Shown here in pieces: positions 10,994 to 22,185 of a DNA stretch of 64,000 bases. The translations under genes and the position numbers were made by a program. Numbering within the stretch: the stretch's first letter is position 1; each line of letters starts with the position of its first letter. Where the stretch lies: contig NC_134357.1 of assembly GCF_048569485.1 (NCBI RefSeq), forward strand, positions 64,039,193 to 64,103,192, in the 5' to 3' direction. The notes below the pieces were generated by a model. That model saw only the letters and a program-made list of their open reading frames with translations, ran no database searches and was not told where the DNA came from. The DNA comes from Anomaloglossus baeobatrachus (taxonomy: Eukaryota; Chordata; Amphibia; Anura; Aromobatidae).

Positions 10994-12161
10994 TGTGGCG
11001 CCCTGGACTAGCCAGGTTGTCACAGGTACTACAACATACACCCCCACCCTGAGACAGGCACATCAGCCAGACACAAAATCCTTGTTGCCTCCCTCCAGGG
11101 GCTGATGTCCACACCAGGTGGGGTGGAGCCAGGCGGTTGGCCCCGCCCACTGAGGAGTTCACAGTCTTGGAGGCAGGAGAAGGAAGTCAGTTCAGATCAG
11201 AGTAGGAGTCAGGAGAGGAGTGAAGGAAGAGTGGAGGAGCAGACTGACCATGTCCGGGTGTGTGGCCCGGGCACTAAGAGCAAGGTTGGCAGACGGTGGT
11301 GGCCGTCTGCAGGAGAGGCAGATCAACGCGGAACCGTAGGACCGGGGACGGGCGGTGGCCTGCCGGTACCGAACCGGGGGGCGAAGTGAAGCCAGCACAC
11401 ACAGGCAGGGCCTACGGACCCCGACCAGGCTTGGAGTCGCCATTAGAGGTCAAATCCGTCAGTGACTGGAACCCCAGGGGTTTCCTAACAGCCAAGACCC
11501 GTTTGAAGGCAACCGTCCAACCAACAGAAGGAAATACAGCTACCGCCACAGCTAGAGTTCCAAGGGCCAGAGCCTGCGGGCAAAAGGGCTCCTCCGGCAC
11601 TTATACACGCTGGGGAGCGGGTTACCGGTGGGAATCCATCGGGACTGAACATACACACAGGTGCAGGGAAAGGCAGCCACCACCAACCGTCCGGGAGAAA
11701 CTACAGCAGCCGGCTGCAGGACCCGTCCATCCAGCCGTTTGGTTTACCAGAGACTTTGCGTACATTTGTGGCTGAGTGAGTACTACCGTGCCATCCGGCA
11801 CCGCGCTGCGCAGTCCAAGCGACCCTGCACCTTCTCGACCCTGCCTCCCCGTCACCTCACCGGGCCCCGGGACAACCAACCCCTACCCACGGAGGGGGAA
11901 ACAACATCCCAGCTGCTCGCTGCCATCGCTCCCGGGATCCCCGTCACCAGCAGCGGTGGTGCCCCAACCTCACCACAAACCGTGTGTGGCGTCACGGACC
12001 AAATCCCCAAACCCAAACCGCCCCTTTCACTCACGGGCGAGGAGTGCCACTCGAGTCCCCGGATCCGGCCCACCGCTCGAGCCACCAAGCAGCCATCGCA
12101 GCAGCGCCGGACCCGAGCGTTAGCGAGCGCAGCGGTGGTGGCTCCCTCCCCGCCCGCGACA
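10994..12161 (+). mobile_element. Solo LTR, family of the 22-26 kb element (copy 2)
   Basis: The segment starts TGTGGCGCCCTGG and ends CCGCCCGCGACA, and is flanked by TGTG on each side (10990-10993 and 12162-12165), consistent with a 4-bp target duplication. It shares the family's landmark segments, including CCCCTACCCACGGAGG and GCGTCACGGACC. It is clearly diverged from copy 1, so the two inserted independently. It is a solo LTR without internal region. Confidence 0.8.
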
Positions 12162-12536
12162 TGTGTCTCTGTCTCTGTGTGTCTCTGTGTGTCCCTGTGT
12201 GTGTCTGTCTACCAAAATCATCTTACATCACACATAAGGTTCTTATACTAAGAATGTCCTTCGTTGCATCTAGCAACCAGAGCTCCTATTAATGACCTGT
12301 AGCTCCATTGACTTTAATGTAAGCAGTTTTTTTGGCGAATAACTGTAAAGTGGGGGGGTTAAAATTTCCCCTCAAAACATAGTCTATGACGTTCCCTGAG
12401 TCAAATGAGGTGTCTGTGCAAAATTTTGTGATTGTAAATGCGATGGTGCGGATTCCTTTTGTTGACATACTGTACATACACACATACACACATACATGCA
12501 CAGATACATACACTCAGCTTTATATATTAGAGAGAG

Positions 12537-13250
12537 TACCATTGATCCCATGGTGCTATACATGAGAAGAGGTTACATACAAAATACATATACAAGTTAC
12601 AATAGACAGACTAGTACAGAGGGAAGAGGGCCCAGCCATTGCGGGCTTACATTCTATAGGATAATGGGGAGGAGACAGTAGGGGAGGTGAGTCAGTAGAT
12701 TGGGCGGTGGGGAGACGACAGCTCCGGCGGTGGTGAGGCGGCAACTCCGGTGGTGGTGAGACGGTGGGGGTCATTGGAGACTGTAGGTATGCTTGAACAG
12801 ATAGGTTTTCAAGTTCCGTTTGAAGCTTGTGTAGCAGATAATCTGCTGTGTTGAGGCAACAAATTCCAGAGGGCAAGGGATACTCGGGAGAAGTCTAGGA
12901 GGTGGTTGGATAAGGAATGGATAAGTGTGGAGGAGAGAAGGAGATCTTGGGAGGACCGAAGATTATGTGTTGGGAGTCTATTGGAAAATTAGTTCGGAGA
13001 TATACAGAGGAGACAGATTATGGACATCTTTGCAGATCAGTGTTAGTAGTTTAAATTGGATACAGTAAGGAATTGGAAGCCAATGAAGGGACTTGCATAG
13101 GGAGAAGTGGTCAAATAGTAAGAAGTAAGGTGGATTAGTCGGGTAGCAGAGTTAAGGATGGACTGAAGGGGTGCGAGAGAATTAACAGTGAGGCCTCAGA
13201 GGAGGATGTTGCAGTAATCGAGGTGGGAGATTATGAGGGCATGTACTAGC
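12537..13250 (-). mobile_element. L2-like LINE, 3' part only, minus strand
   Basis: Read on the minus strand, the segment begins in the C-terminal part of a non-LTR reverse transcriptase: a LISHLDYCNILL-like stretch, then an NSATRLI-like stretch and, further on, LALWNLLP. This order is typical of L2/CR1-group ORF2 C-termini. It then runs into a 3' untranslated region ending near 12538. Several stops and frame changes interrupt the frame, so it is a dead, 5'-truncated copy. Group assignment (L2 rather than CR1 or Rex) is an inference from these short stretches. Confidence 0.6.
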
Positions 13251-14276
13251 ATGCTAGGTTTGCATTTACACATATCACAGATCCTACCTGATAGCTAAAA
13301 ATAGTACGATGGATACAGAGCTACTAACGTTTTTTAATGGGTATATAGTATATCTATGAACCCTTCCCAGAAGACCATACCCCATACTATGCCTGTTTCC
13401 ACCACCTGAATTTACCTTTAGATACTTTTTTCCAGGAGACTGGCCCATGAGATTTTGCACCTTCTCCAGTAGTCCGAGAGGTCTCCTAAAATTTCCAGGA
13501 GCTTCTCAAACATTTCCCAATAGTTGGCAAGTGATTTATATACTGTATAAACTTTTCAAAAGACCACCTCGTTAAGAAGACCATCTGCTTTTTCAGACCA
13601 TAATTACTTTTTTGAGACCACTCTCGTTGAAGATGTCCTTGTACCCATGGTCACAAAAGACCTTCAATTTGCCCATTTGCACCCTCTTTTGCCTATGTAC
13701 TTGTTGTTATCAGAGTACACGGCGACCTACACATATGTTCAAGCTCCTGCCATGTTAAAAATTGCTAATGTCCTTTAGATGTTATGTAATGAAGCGAGAT
13801 ATTCAATAACATCCATTACAATTGCTATATGCAGGTAGCCTCTTTCTTCAGAGAAGAGGATAAGGCATCTAGAGCCACCACTTGGAAGTAGCATTCCTAA
13901 AAGTCAAAATAAACCCTTTAAAGGACCTTGACATATGACTGTGGTTAAGAAACCACACCAGAATCTGCACTTGCAGACGTGTTTCGGGTTGTTAGCCCCT
14001 CAACAGTGCAAATCAGGACAACTAGTCTCACTTTAATGGATTGCTATGTTATGAAAATTTGTTGGCAATGGGTCCATATTCTGTTCTTTCACAGGGGTCC
14101 TCTGTTTTGCGTGTCTGTCGCTGTCAGACCTCTTTAAACATTGACATGAATATCGTATCTATTATTTATGGTGAGTATGTAGACTACAGCAGAAACGTAA
14201 TACAATCATGCTCTATGTGCTTTTCACTGGAGGATGACCCTGCGTTCGGTGTATACAGATGAAGCAGATGTCGTTC
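13251..14276. other. No recognisable gene
   Basis: Mostly AT-rich unique-looking sequence. A short segment near 13974-14010 (GACGTGTTTCGGGTTGTTAG) resembles a recurrent frog motif, but it has no terminal repeats. No exon or domain is visible. Confidence 0.35.
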
Positions 14277-14735
14277 CCCTACAGCAGGGGTGGGGAACCT
14301 CCGGCCCGCGGGCCGCATGCGGCCCGCCATGACCTTTTATGTGGCCCCCGGGCAGATTCCCGGGGGAGGCAGTGCTGGTGCTGTCACCGCGGTCTTGCTG
14401 CCGCCGGCCCTTTAAATCCACACATTGCAGTTTGTGCTGCAATGTGTTCTCCCGACGGCCAGTGCTTACTTTGTGGGCGGGTCCACAGCAGCCTCACAGC
14501 TTCCAGCGTTGTGTGCACGCCCCCTGCCCTCCGGAGATCAGTGCCCGCCTTCTCCTTCTGATGCAGTGTGTCCGGCTCCTGCTGCACTCCGGTGATGTGA
14601 ATGCAATGCTGCTGTGAGTCCAGCGCCGACCCTCTGCTGCTATGTGCCCTGCCCAATGCTTTGTGCCTAAACCCTAGTTCTGTAAACCCTCTCCCCCAGA
14701 GTTGCATGAAACTCTCAGCACAGTGTGGCCCCCAG

Positions 14736-14980
14736 TGTCCTGTGTGCAGCGCGCCCCCAGTGTCCTGTGTGCAGCGCGCCCCCAGTGTCCTGTGTGCAGC
14801 GCGCCCCCAATGTCCTGTGTGCAGCGCGCCCCCAATGTCCTGTGTGCAGCGCGCCCCCAATGTCCTGTGTGCAGCGCGCCCCCAATGTCCTGTGTGCAGC
14901 GCGCCCCCAATGTCCTGTGTGCAGCGCACCCCCAATGTCCTGTGTGCAGCGCGCCCCCAATGTCCTGTGTGCAGCGCGCC
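14736..14980. repeat. 25-bp minisatellite within the hAT element, about 10 units
   Basis: Units of the form TGTCCTGTGTGCAGCGCGCC followed by CCCAR recur every 25 bp (starts at 14736, 14761, 14786, 14811 and so on). Since 25 is not a multiple of three, the reading frame cycles over 75 bp. No stop falls in several frames, which produces long open frames on both strands that are not genes. Confidence 0.9.
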
Positions 14981-15197
14981 CCGCGTGAGGTGCCGGTGCC
15001 CCCAGCCCCGCGTGAGGTGCCGGTGCCCCCAGCCCCGCGTGAGGTGCCGGTGCCCCCAGCCCCGCGTGAGGTGCCGGTGCCCCCAGCCCCGCGTGAGGTG
15101 CCGGTGCCCCCAGCCCCGCGTGAGGTGCCGGTGCCCCCAGCCCCGCGTGAGGTGCCGGTGCCCCCAGCCCCGCGTGAGGTGCCGGTGCCCCCAGCCC
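14981..15197. repeat. 27-bp minisatellite abutting the 25-bp array, 8 units
   Basis: Eight near-identical units containing GCGTGAGGTGCCGGTGCCCC recur every 27 bp, directly after the 25-bp array. A 27-bp unit keeps the frame, so translation gives nine-residue repeats (REVPVPPAP). The low divergence suggests recent expansion. Confidence 0.9.
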
Positions 15198-15508
15198 CAT
15201 GCCCCCAGTTAATTAATTGTTTCACCCAATATAGCAGGGTCATTTAAACATTGATAATTTTGTGCGGCCCCCGAAGGTTGGTAGAAATTTCCAAATGGCC
15301 CCCAACAGAAAAAAGGTTCCCCACCACTGCCCTACAGCAACATTTTCTTGTCTCCTTTTCTCAGCGCTTAAGTGTCAGCAATATGCTGCCAGGCACATGC
15401 ATCAGACTTGAGTGACTTTCCTGTTGACTGATTGGAGTTAATGTTTGTTCTATAAGGTAACATGGGGGACAGGTGGACAATGGGCTTGTAACAAAAGACT
15501 TTGGGGTG

Positions 15509-15920
15509 TTAAGGTACTGTCACACATAACGAGATCGCTAGCGAGATCGCAGCTGAGTCACCGTTTTGGTGACGTAGTAGCGATCCCATTAGCGATCTCG
15601 TTATGTGTGACACTTACTAGCGATCAGGCCCCTGCTGTGAGATCTCTAGTCGTTGCTGAATGATCCAGGTCATTTTCTTCAAAGGCGACGTCCTGCTGGG
15701 TAGGACACATCGCTGTGTCTGACACTGTGTGACAGGGTCACAGTGACTGTTGAGATCGTTATACAGGTCGCTACTGCGACCTGTATTGTTCCTGCATCGC
15801 TGGTAAGATCTGACTGTGTGACATCTCACCTGCGACCTCCCAGCGACTTACCTGCGATCCCTATCAGGTCGCATCGTTTTCGGGATCGCTGGTAAGTCGT
15901 TGTGTGTGACTTGGGCCTAA
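15509..15920. mobile_element. TTAA MITE with GGTACTGTCACACATAACG end
   Basis: The left end is TTAA (15509-15512) then GGTACTGTCACACATAACGA. The right end mirrors it loosely: GTCGTTGTGTGTGACTTGGGCC then TAA. The interior is rich in GCGATC and GATCGCTAGCGA motifs in both orientations. It shares this look with the MITEs at 39903-40478 and 51246-51877. No coding frame. Confidence 0.65.
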
Positions 15921-17204
15921 GGGTCAACATGTTAATGAATAGGTAGTCACAGCTCTGCTGGGCCAGACAGATCTGATAAGAGAAAGGAAGAGGAGGCGTC
16001 TATCAAAGTGGCTTTCATCTTCCATTAACTCATTCTGCAATGAGGAAACTGTATCTGAGCTAATGCTGATTATGACATTTTCATGTAAATAAGAAGAAAC
16101 TGGAATTGACTGCGAGACGCATTTACATTAGCATGCAGGCCAGACAATGAGTCCACTGTGGATCAATAAAGTAAAGCTTTTCTTGTAGAAAAGCACCAAA
16201 CTTTAGGAGATCACACTTTCGTCATAGCCAACACCATCATCCACCCTCTTCCCCACTCCTAAATATCTGTGGCTTATGTATGTTTAGAATATAGAGAATA
16301 TAGTGTATCCTGCAATAAGTCGCACTGCAGAGACAATGTTGCTAAAGATCCATGTAAAATAGAAAACTATTGGCCAAATTTGCCAATTTCGGCAGAATCC
16401 AAGAGTGATGATATCAGAGTAAGAAAGACCAACAAGACCATAACTTTATTAACTGCATTGGTTGCAGTAGCCTCCTGGTCCTTTAGCCTAGGGTAGCCTA
16501 TTGTTCCATATAAGATTAACGGTGGCCAAACCCATTGATATTGCAGTCTCAGCCAACAAGCTAATGTATTGATTGAGCCTAATGTGTTGGGACTCCCAAC
16601 TCTTCCACGACAACTGGTGTTGGGGAAGATAAAAACCCAGCATGTTTGATTTTGGATTGTAATTCTTTTATTCTCCAATATAAGGTGCCACTAGAGAAGT
16701 CTGACAGTGGAGAACAGAGGAACACGCAGCAAAACGAGCAATCCTGTATATGGGCAGTCAGAAGAACCATCAACTGACACTTATCTATTGTGTATTGAGT
16801 CGCTAATAGTTGTAAAGACCAGCGTTATGAGTCCTTTTGGAGATTTTGCATTGGGGTCCATGCTGCATTTTACGCCCTGAAGATTATGCATGCAAAATTT
16901 CAACTCCTAATCATTTTGATCTCACGGGAGGTCAGAACACGTGAGCAGCATATCATCACATGCTGCTCAAAATCACCTGATCGCTACTGTCAGTCACAGC
17001 CGCAATTGTCCAGCGACTGGAGGAATGATGACAATGATGACTGCTTCCTGTCTCCGCAAAGATGATGGATGATGGATGGATGGATGATGACCTGTGCTGA
17101 ATTCACGTGGGTGCTGGTAGATGGGCATGACTTAGTTTTACATATCCAGTCCCCAAAGTTTTATTTTGCCTTAACAATCATTTTTTTAATGGCTATTTTC
17201 ATCA
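15921..17204. other. No recognisable gene; short GATG repeat
   Basis: The sequence looks unique and AT-rich, with a short GATG/GGAT simple repeat at about 17060-17092. Short open frames have no recognisable domain. Confidence 0.35.
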
Positions 17205-17920
17205 TTTTATTATTTATCTAATTAAAATAGACACATAGAGCGTCCTTTCAAACAACATAGAACATAGACCAAGAATTGTGCCGGTGAGTTCTAAGTAGGT
17301 ATAGGATCGACATAGTGAGGAATTAATGAGATATCAATAGTTTCGAAGTAGGCTTAATGATGCTAAGACACACCCTACATTGCCCTTCCTACCGACGGAG
17401 GATGTAATAATTTTTTGGCATCCTCCGTTTCAGATGGCTGACCCTTACTCTCCCTATAACTACCTAGCAAAGTATCCACCACCAAATCAGGTGTAAAGAA
17501 AAGTGAGAGACAAACCACATACATGCAATACAACAATTGCGCTAAATATAATATGGTTTCTAACTAGTGCTAAATTCCTAGTTAGAGCAAATAGATATAA
17601 TTTTAGGAATAGAGTCAATGGGCCCACTTAACCAAATGGGTACCCTTAACTCTCCCGACGCGTTCCCCCCCCCCCTTCCTAACGCAATGAAATGTTTAGT
17701 TATTTGTGCATTGGAAAGATCTATTTTTTGTGAGTTTTTTTTACTCATTCATAGGAATCCAAGACATATAGTATGAGTTTAATTTGTGATTTTCAGACAC
17801 TGAATGCTACTTTTTCTCTTTTTTTCAGGTGCCATCTTTGTATATCCCCTGATAACCCTCTTTTCATTGCATTAGGAAGGGGGGGGAAACGCGTTGGGAG
17901 AGTTAAGGGTACCCCTTTGC

Positions 17921-19020
17921 TTAAAGGGAACCTGTCATCAGAAATTTGGCTTTAAACCTAAAAGTTTCCCCCTCTGCAGCTCGTGGGCTGCATTCTAGCA
18001 AAGTTCCTGTACTTTTTGTGCCCCCTTTGAAACGAAATTAAACACTTTATAAAGTTGTACCTTTTTCTGTGCAATTCTTGTAAATTATCCATGGGGGCGG
18101 GCTCTCTTGCGTCCGTTGCTGTCCCTCCTGCAGATTGACGCCGCCCCCCAATGCTCCATTTCATATCTCAGGACGCCGCCCACTGCGCCCGAGGTCCCGT
18201 GCATGCGAGGACCGCTGGTGACGTGTCACAGGCACGAGACTATGGGCGGCGCTGTGATTGCATCGCAAGTGCCCACCCATAATCTCGTGCCCGCCGTTTC
18301 CCCTCTGCCTCCAGTGTTCTGCGCAAGCGCTGGCCAAATGACCCGACGTCACCTCCTTCCCATCCTGCCCTGCAGCAGGAAATAGATGGGAGGAGCGGAG
18401 CAGGCCATCACAGGTTACGAGGAGACGCGGAGAGGATCTGAGCGATGTACACAGTAAAAAAAACATGTAAAATCAAACAAAGACACATATTTTCTTCTGA
18501 AAAGTGAAAAGCACTAAACTTTTTTTGGGGTTTTTTTCTGTATCCTGTGGTGGCCTGCTCTGCTCCTCCTATCTATAACCTGCTGCAGGGCAGGATGGGA
18601 AGGAGGTGACGTCGGGTCATCTTCCAGCGCTTGCGCAGAACACTGGAGGCAGAGGGGAGAGCGCAGCCACGTGATTATGGGCGGGCACTTGCGATGCAAT
18701 CACAGTGACGCCCATAATCTCGTGCCTGTGACCACATCACCAGCGGACCTCGGGCGCAGTGGGCGGCGTCCAGAGATATGAAATGGAGCATTGGGGGACA
18801 GCGTCAATCTGCAGGAGGGACAGCAACGGACGCAAGAGAGCCCGCCCCCATGGATAATTTACAAGAATTGCAGACAAAAAGATACAACTTTATAAAGTGT
18901 TTAATTTGGTTTCAAAGGGGGCACAAAAAGTACAGGAACCTTGCTAGAATGCAGCCCAGGAGCTGCAGAAGGGGAAACTTTTAGGTTTAAAGCTAAATTT
19001 CTGATAACAGGTTCCCTTTA
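17921..19020. mobile_element. Palindromic TTAA MITE, about 1.1 kb
   Basis: It starts TTAA then AGGGAACCTGTCATCAG (17921-17941) and ends with the reverse complement, CTGATAACAGGTTCCC then TTTA (to 19020). The two arms, about 17925-18420 and 18540-19016, are inverted copies of each other over roughly 480 bp, with a central A/T-rich loop. The low divergence means it could form a long hairpin. There is no coding capacity, and the open frames inside appear on both arms. It lies inside the right arm of the fold-back element. Confidence 0.85.
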
Positions 19021-20433
19021 GGCTATGTGCGCACGTTGTATTTTTTTCAGCGCAGAAAAAAAGCACCCTCTGGCAGAGGGGACAATTGTAAACAATGCGT
19101 TTTTTAAAAGCGCATCAAAAACGCATGCGTTTTCCATGCGTTTTCTTCAGGTGCGTTTTTGACCACATGATCCAGTGACACGGCGTGTAGTACACAGTGC
19201 CAGCCTTCCTGCAGAGATGTGAGTGTTGCCCACAGGAAAACTCAGCTGCCCATGCCCACGATTTGGGTTCAGGCTGCTGTGGACTTTAGCTCTATTCTAC
19301 GTGCAGAGAACACTCATCTCCGCAGCATAAATTGACATGCTGAGGCTCGGGAAGCCACGCCTCAGGTCAGTTTATGCTGCGGAGAAAAGAAGCCCAGTGG
19401 GCACGGGATTTCTAAAAATCCTTCCACTGTGCTTCTACTGCACAACGCAGCGTTATGGATGCAGGAAAACACTCTGCGCCCAAAACGCTGCAAACCCTGA
19501 TTGTGGGCACACAGCCAAAAATGCGTCAATGGATGTCAAACATATATATTACGTCCCACCCCCCTGCATATTCTAAGCTGGCGCCCTTTAGTGCCTTTCA
19601 TGTGGCACTAAAGGGTGCCTAGCATTGTATTTAGCCCAAAAATTTTTTAAAAAATTAAAACAAATGACGTGGGGTCCCAACCATTTTTTGATAGCCAGTT
19701 AGGGTAAAGCAGACAGCTGTAGCCTGCAAACCACAGCTGACAGCTTCATCTTGGCTGGTGATCAATTTGGAGGGCTCCCCAAGCTGTTTTTTTTTTAATT
19801 ATTTATAAATAAATAATTAAAAAAAACAAACAAACGTAGGGTCCCCCCAAATTAGATCACCAGCCAAGGTGAAGCTGACAGCTGGGGTCTGGTATTCTCA
19901 GGATGGGAAGAGCCATGGTTATTGGACTCTTCCCAGCCTAAAAATAGCAGGCCGCAGCCGCCCCAGAAGTGGCGCATCCATTAGATGTTCCAATCCTGGC
20001 GCTTCGCCCCAACTCATCCCGTTGCCCTGGTGCGGTGGCAAACGGGGTAATAAATGGGGTTGATACCAGATGTGTAATGTCACCTGGCATCAAGCCCAGC
20101 AATTAGTGATGTCACGGCGTCTAAATGATACCAGACATAACTAATTGACAGTAATATCAAAAAAAAATTGACAGCAAAAAAAAAAAAAATTATTTGAAAA
20201 TACACTCCCCAAAACATTCCCTCTTTAACCAATTTATTGAAAAGAAAAACAAAAAATCGGGTCCCTGTAATCCATTTTGGATGTCCCACGTTGACTCTGG
20301 ACCTTCTAGACTAAGGGGGGCACCTTCAGGGAACGTATCCCCCATTTTCTAGGAATGCAGACCTTCCATTTGAGGAGAGTGGGTGCAAAGTATCTGCACC
20401 CACTCCACCCGGGTCACAACTGCAGAGTGCGAG

Positions 20434-21545
20434 TGTGGCACCCCAGGGTTCAGTTGCCACAAATATACCTGTACCTGGGCAGGGAAGGATCTCCACATCA
20501 GGTAATCCCACATACAACATTTCCACTCCAAGCCTGGAGGGGGAGCTCTACAAGTCGAGTTCAGGTGAGGTCCCCTTTAAAGCCAGGTTTGGAGGCGGAG
20601 TCAGAGGGACAGTTGACAGTTGGAGAAAAGGAGTCTGTGCGAGCAGAGAGTGAGGGGAGACATCAAAATGGAGAGGGCAGTGCTTAGCCCGCACAAGTAA
20701 CTGTGTGACCGCCTGAGGGATCAAGAGTGAGGCAAAAGAGGAGTGACCGGGGAGGTGGAGCCAGACCGGTTCATCCCCAAGGAACAGCGCTGATTATCGG
20801 ACACCGGCGTCCGAGATTGTGAGGGATCTAATCTGCCCAGCAATAAAGACCGGGGGCCAGGGAGACTGCAGATCTCCTGGCCGCAGCAGCACCTGAAGGC
20901 AAAGCCGCTGAACAGAGCTTAGGGATCGCAGTGAGTACAGCAGTGCCCCTTAGAGAAGCTCCCGCCGCCTGCCATACAGGTGAAGACAGTGAGAGAGGGA
21001 CAAGGTATAGCTACAGGCAGCCTAGTACCAAGGAGAAACATAGCACAGCAAGGAGGCCACACAACTGACCTGGTGCAGAGATCCTGAACTGTTCCCAGAT
21101 CACCAAAAACTGTAACATCAGAAACTGAACCCCTTTTTAACACCTGCAAGTAAAATCTGGTCAGAGTTAATGAATTGGTGTGATGCACTTTATTTCTTCA
21201 TCTGAGGAGCCATAGGCTGCTGCACTAAAGTGACAGTTGAAAAGGCTGTGAAGAAAAACCGCCATATCTGTGTACTACTAAAACTGCCCTGGGGACCCCG
21301 CTTCACCTACGGGAAGCGTAAACAACTGCCTAACCTTCATCCCAGAGGTCTGACCTGCAGCCCCAGTAACCATACTGGAACCGTAGGTAGCGTCACGAAA
21401 TACTTTTATTTATTTATTTTTTTTTTATTTTTTTTTTTCTTTATTATTTTTTTTTATTTATTTTATTTTTTTTTTTTTTTTTTTATTATTTATTGACTTT
21501 CAGCGACCACCAGGGCCACGTAACCGGGCACAGGCCCCCGTGACA
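20434..21545 (+). mobile_element. Probable solo LTR, second related family
   Basis: The segment begins TGTGGCACCCCAGGG, carries AATAAAGACC near 20842 and ends GGCCCCCGTGACA. Near its right end GTAGGTAGCGTCACGAAAT resembles GTGGGTGGCGTCACGAACT of the 22-26 kb LTRs, suggesting distant kinship. A T-rich tract at 21410-21495 lies inside. I find no target duplication (CGAG versus TAAT), so the ends are uncertain. Confidence 0.45.
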
Positions 21546-22185
21546 TAATCCCATTAACCAACACCCGGAACCGAGTACCCCACGGCCCTGGGGCGGGTCA
21601 CGAGCAGTGAGCCAGCGTCTAGCAAAGCAGGAAGCTGAGCTGTCAGCCGCTCTGCACGTGTGACCGGCGTCTGCTGTGAAGGAGGGAGGGGCCGCGGGGG
21701 ATCAGCGCTGTGACAGGTACGGGGGTTACCGGGGGACACCGGGCGGGAATAGGGGGTGACCTGGCAGGGCTGGGGAGCAGTTTTCTGTCGCATGTGTTAT
21801 GGCACATGCAACAGAAACAGAGGAGTAGGGCGGCCGGTGCGCTGCTGTGCGCGCGGCCGTCTTGGATTTTCGGGAGGGGGTTGGGGGTCGGGGCGGGCAC
21901 TTTGGCGACTCCGGCTTTCCTGAACTTAGCCAGGAAGTGAGGTCAACAGGAAACCTCTTGACCTCACTTCCAGGTAAAAATGCCTGCGTTCTGTATGCCG
22001 ATAAAGCATGCGGACCGCAACAAAAATGCAGCGAACTGCGGTGTAGCTGCGTTCTGACCCAGATCATTGATTTCAATGGGTGGAGAACGCAGCTACAACG
22101 CACAAAAGAAGTGACATGCTGCTTCTTTTTCCGCACCGATTTTGGGCATCCAAAACGCAGCGTTTAGAAACGCAGTGTGTGCATT

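Larger units (their letters stand above)
8625..12536. repeat. Pyrimidine-rich interspersed repeat split by three insertions
   Basis: One older repeat starts near 8625 with ACTCAGCGTTGCCCGGGAT and ends near 12536 with CAGCTTTATATATTAGAGAG. Its own sequence survives in four pieces: 8625-8906, 10198-10376, 10929-10993 and 12162-12536. The pieces are linked by TCTGTC/TGTGTCTC simple repeats. The gaps hold a solo LTR, a MITE and a second solo LTR. The last piece is non-repetitive and probably the body of the element. I do not know its class. Open frames through the TCTC tract on both strands are artefacts. Confidence 0.6.
14277..15337. mobile_element. Non-autonomous hAT element with 8-bp target duplication
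   Basis: The element (14285-15329) begins CAGGGGTGGGGAACCTCCGG and ends GGTTCCCCACCACTG, with imperfect inverted ends. It is flanked by perfect 8-bp repeats CCCTACAG (14277-14284 and 15330-15337). A CAGGGGT terminus and an 8-bp duplication are hallmarks of hAT transposons, and the GGCCCGCGGGCC sub-terminal tract matches the Charlie-like group. No transposase frame is present. The interior is dominated by two minisatellites, listed separately. Confidence 0.85.

Noticed and set aside
14384-15247. Long open frames on both strands (160-203 codons)
   Set aside because: They are translations of 25-bp and 27-bp minisatellite units inside a hAT element; openness in several frames at once reflects the repeat, not coding.
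18107-18466. About 100-codon frames in the 17.9-19.0 kb segment
   Set aside because: They lie in the arms of a palindromic MITE and recur in mirrored form in the other arm.
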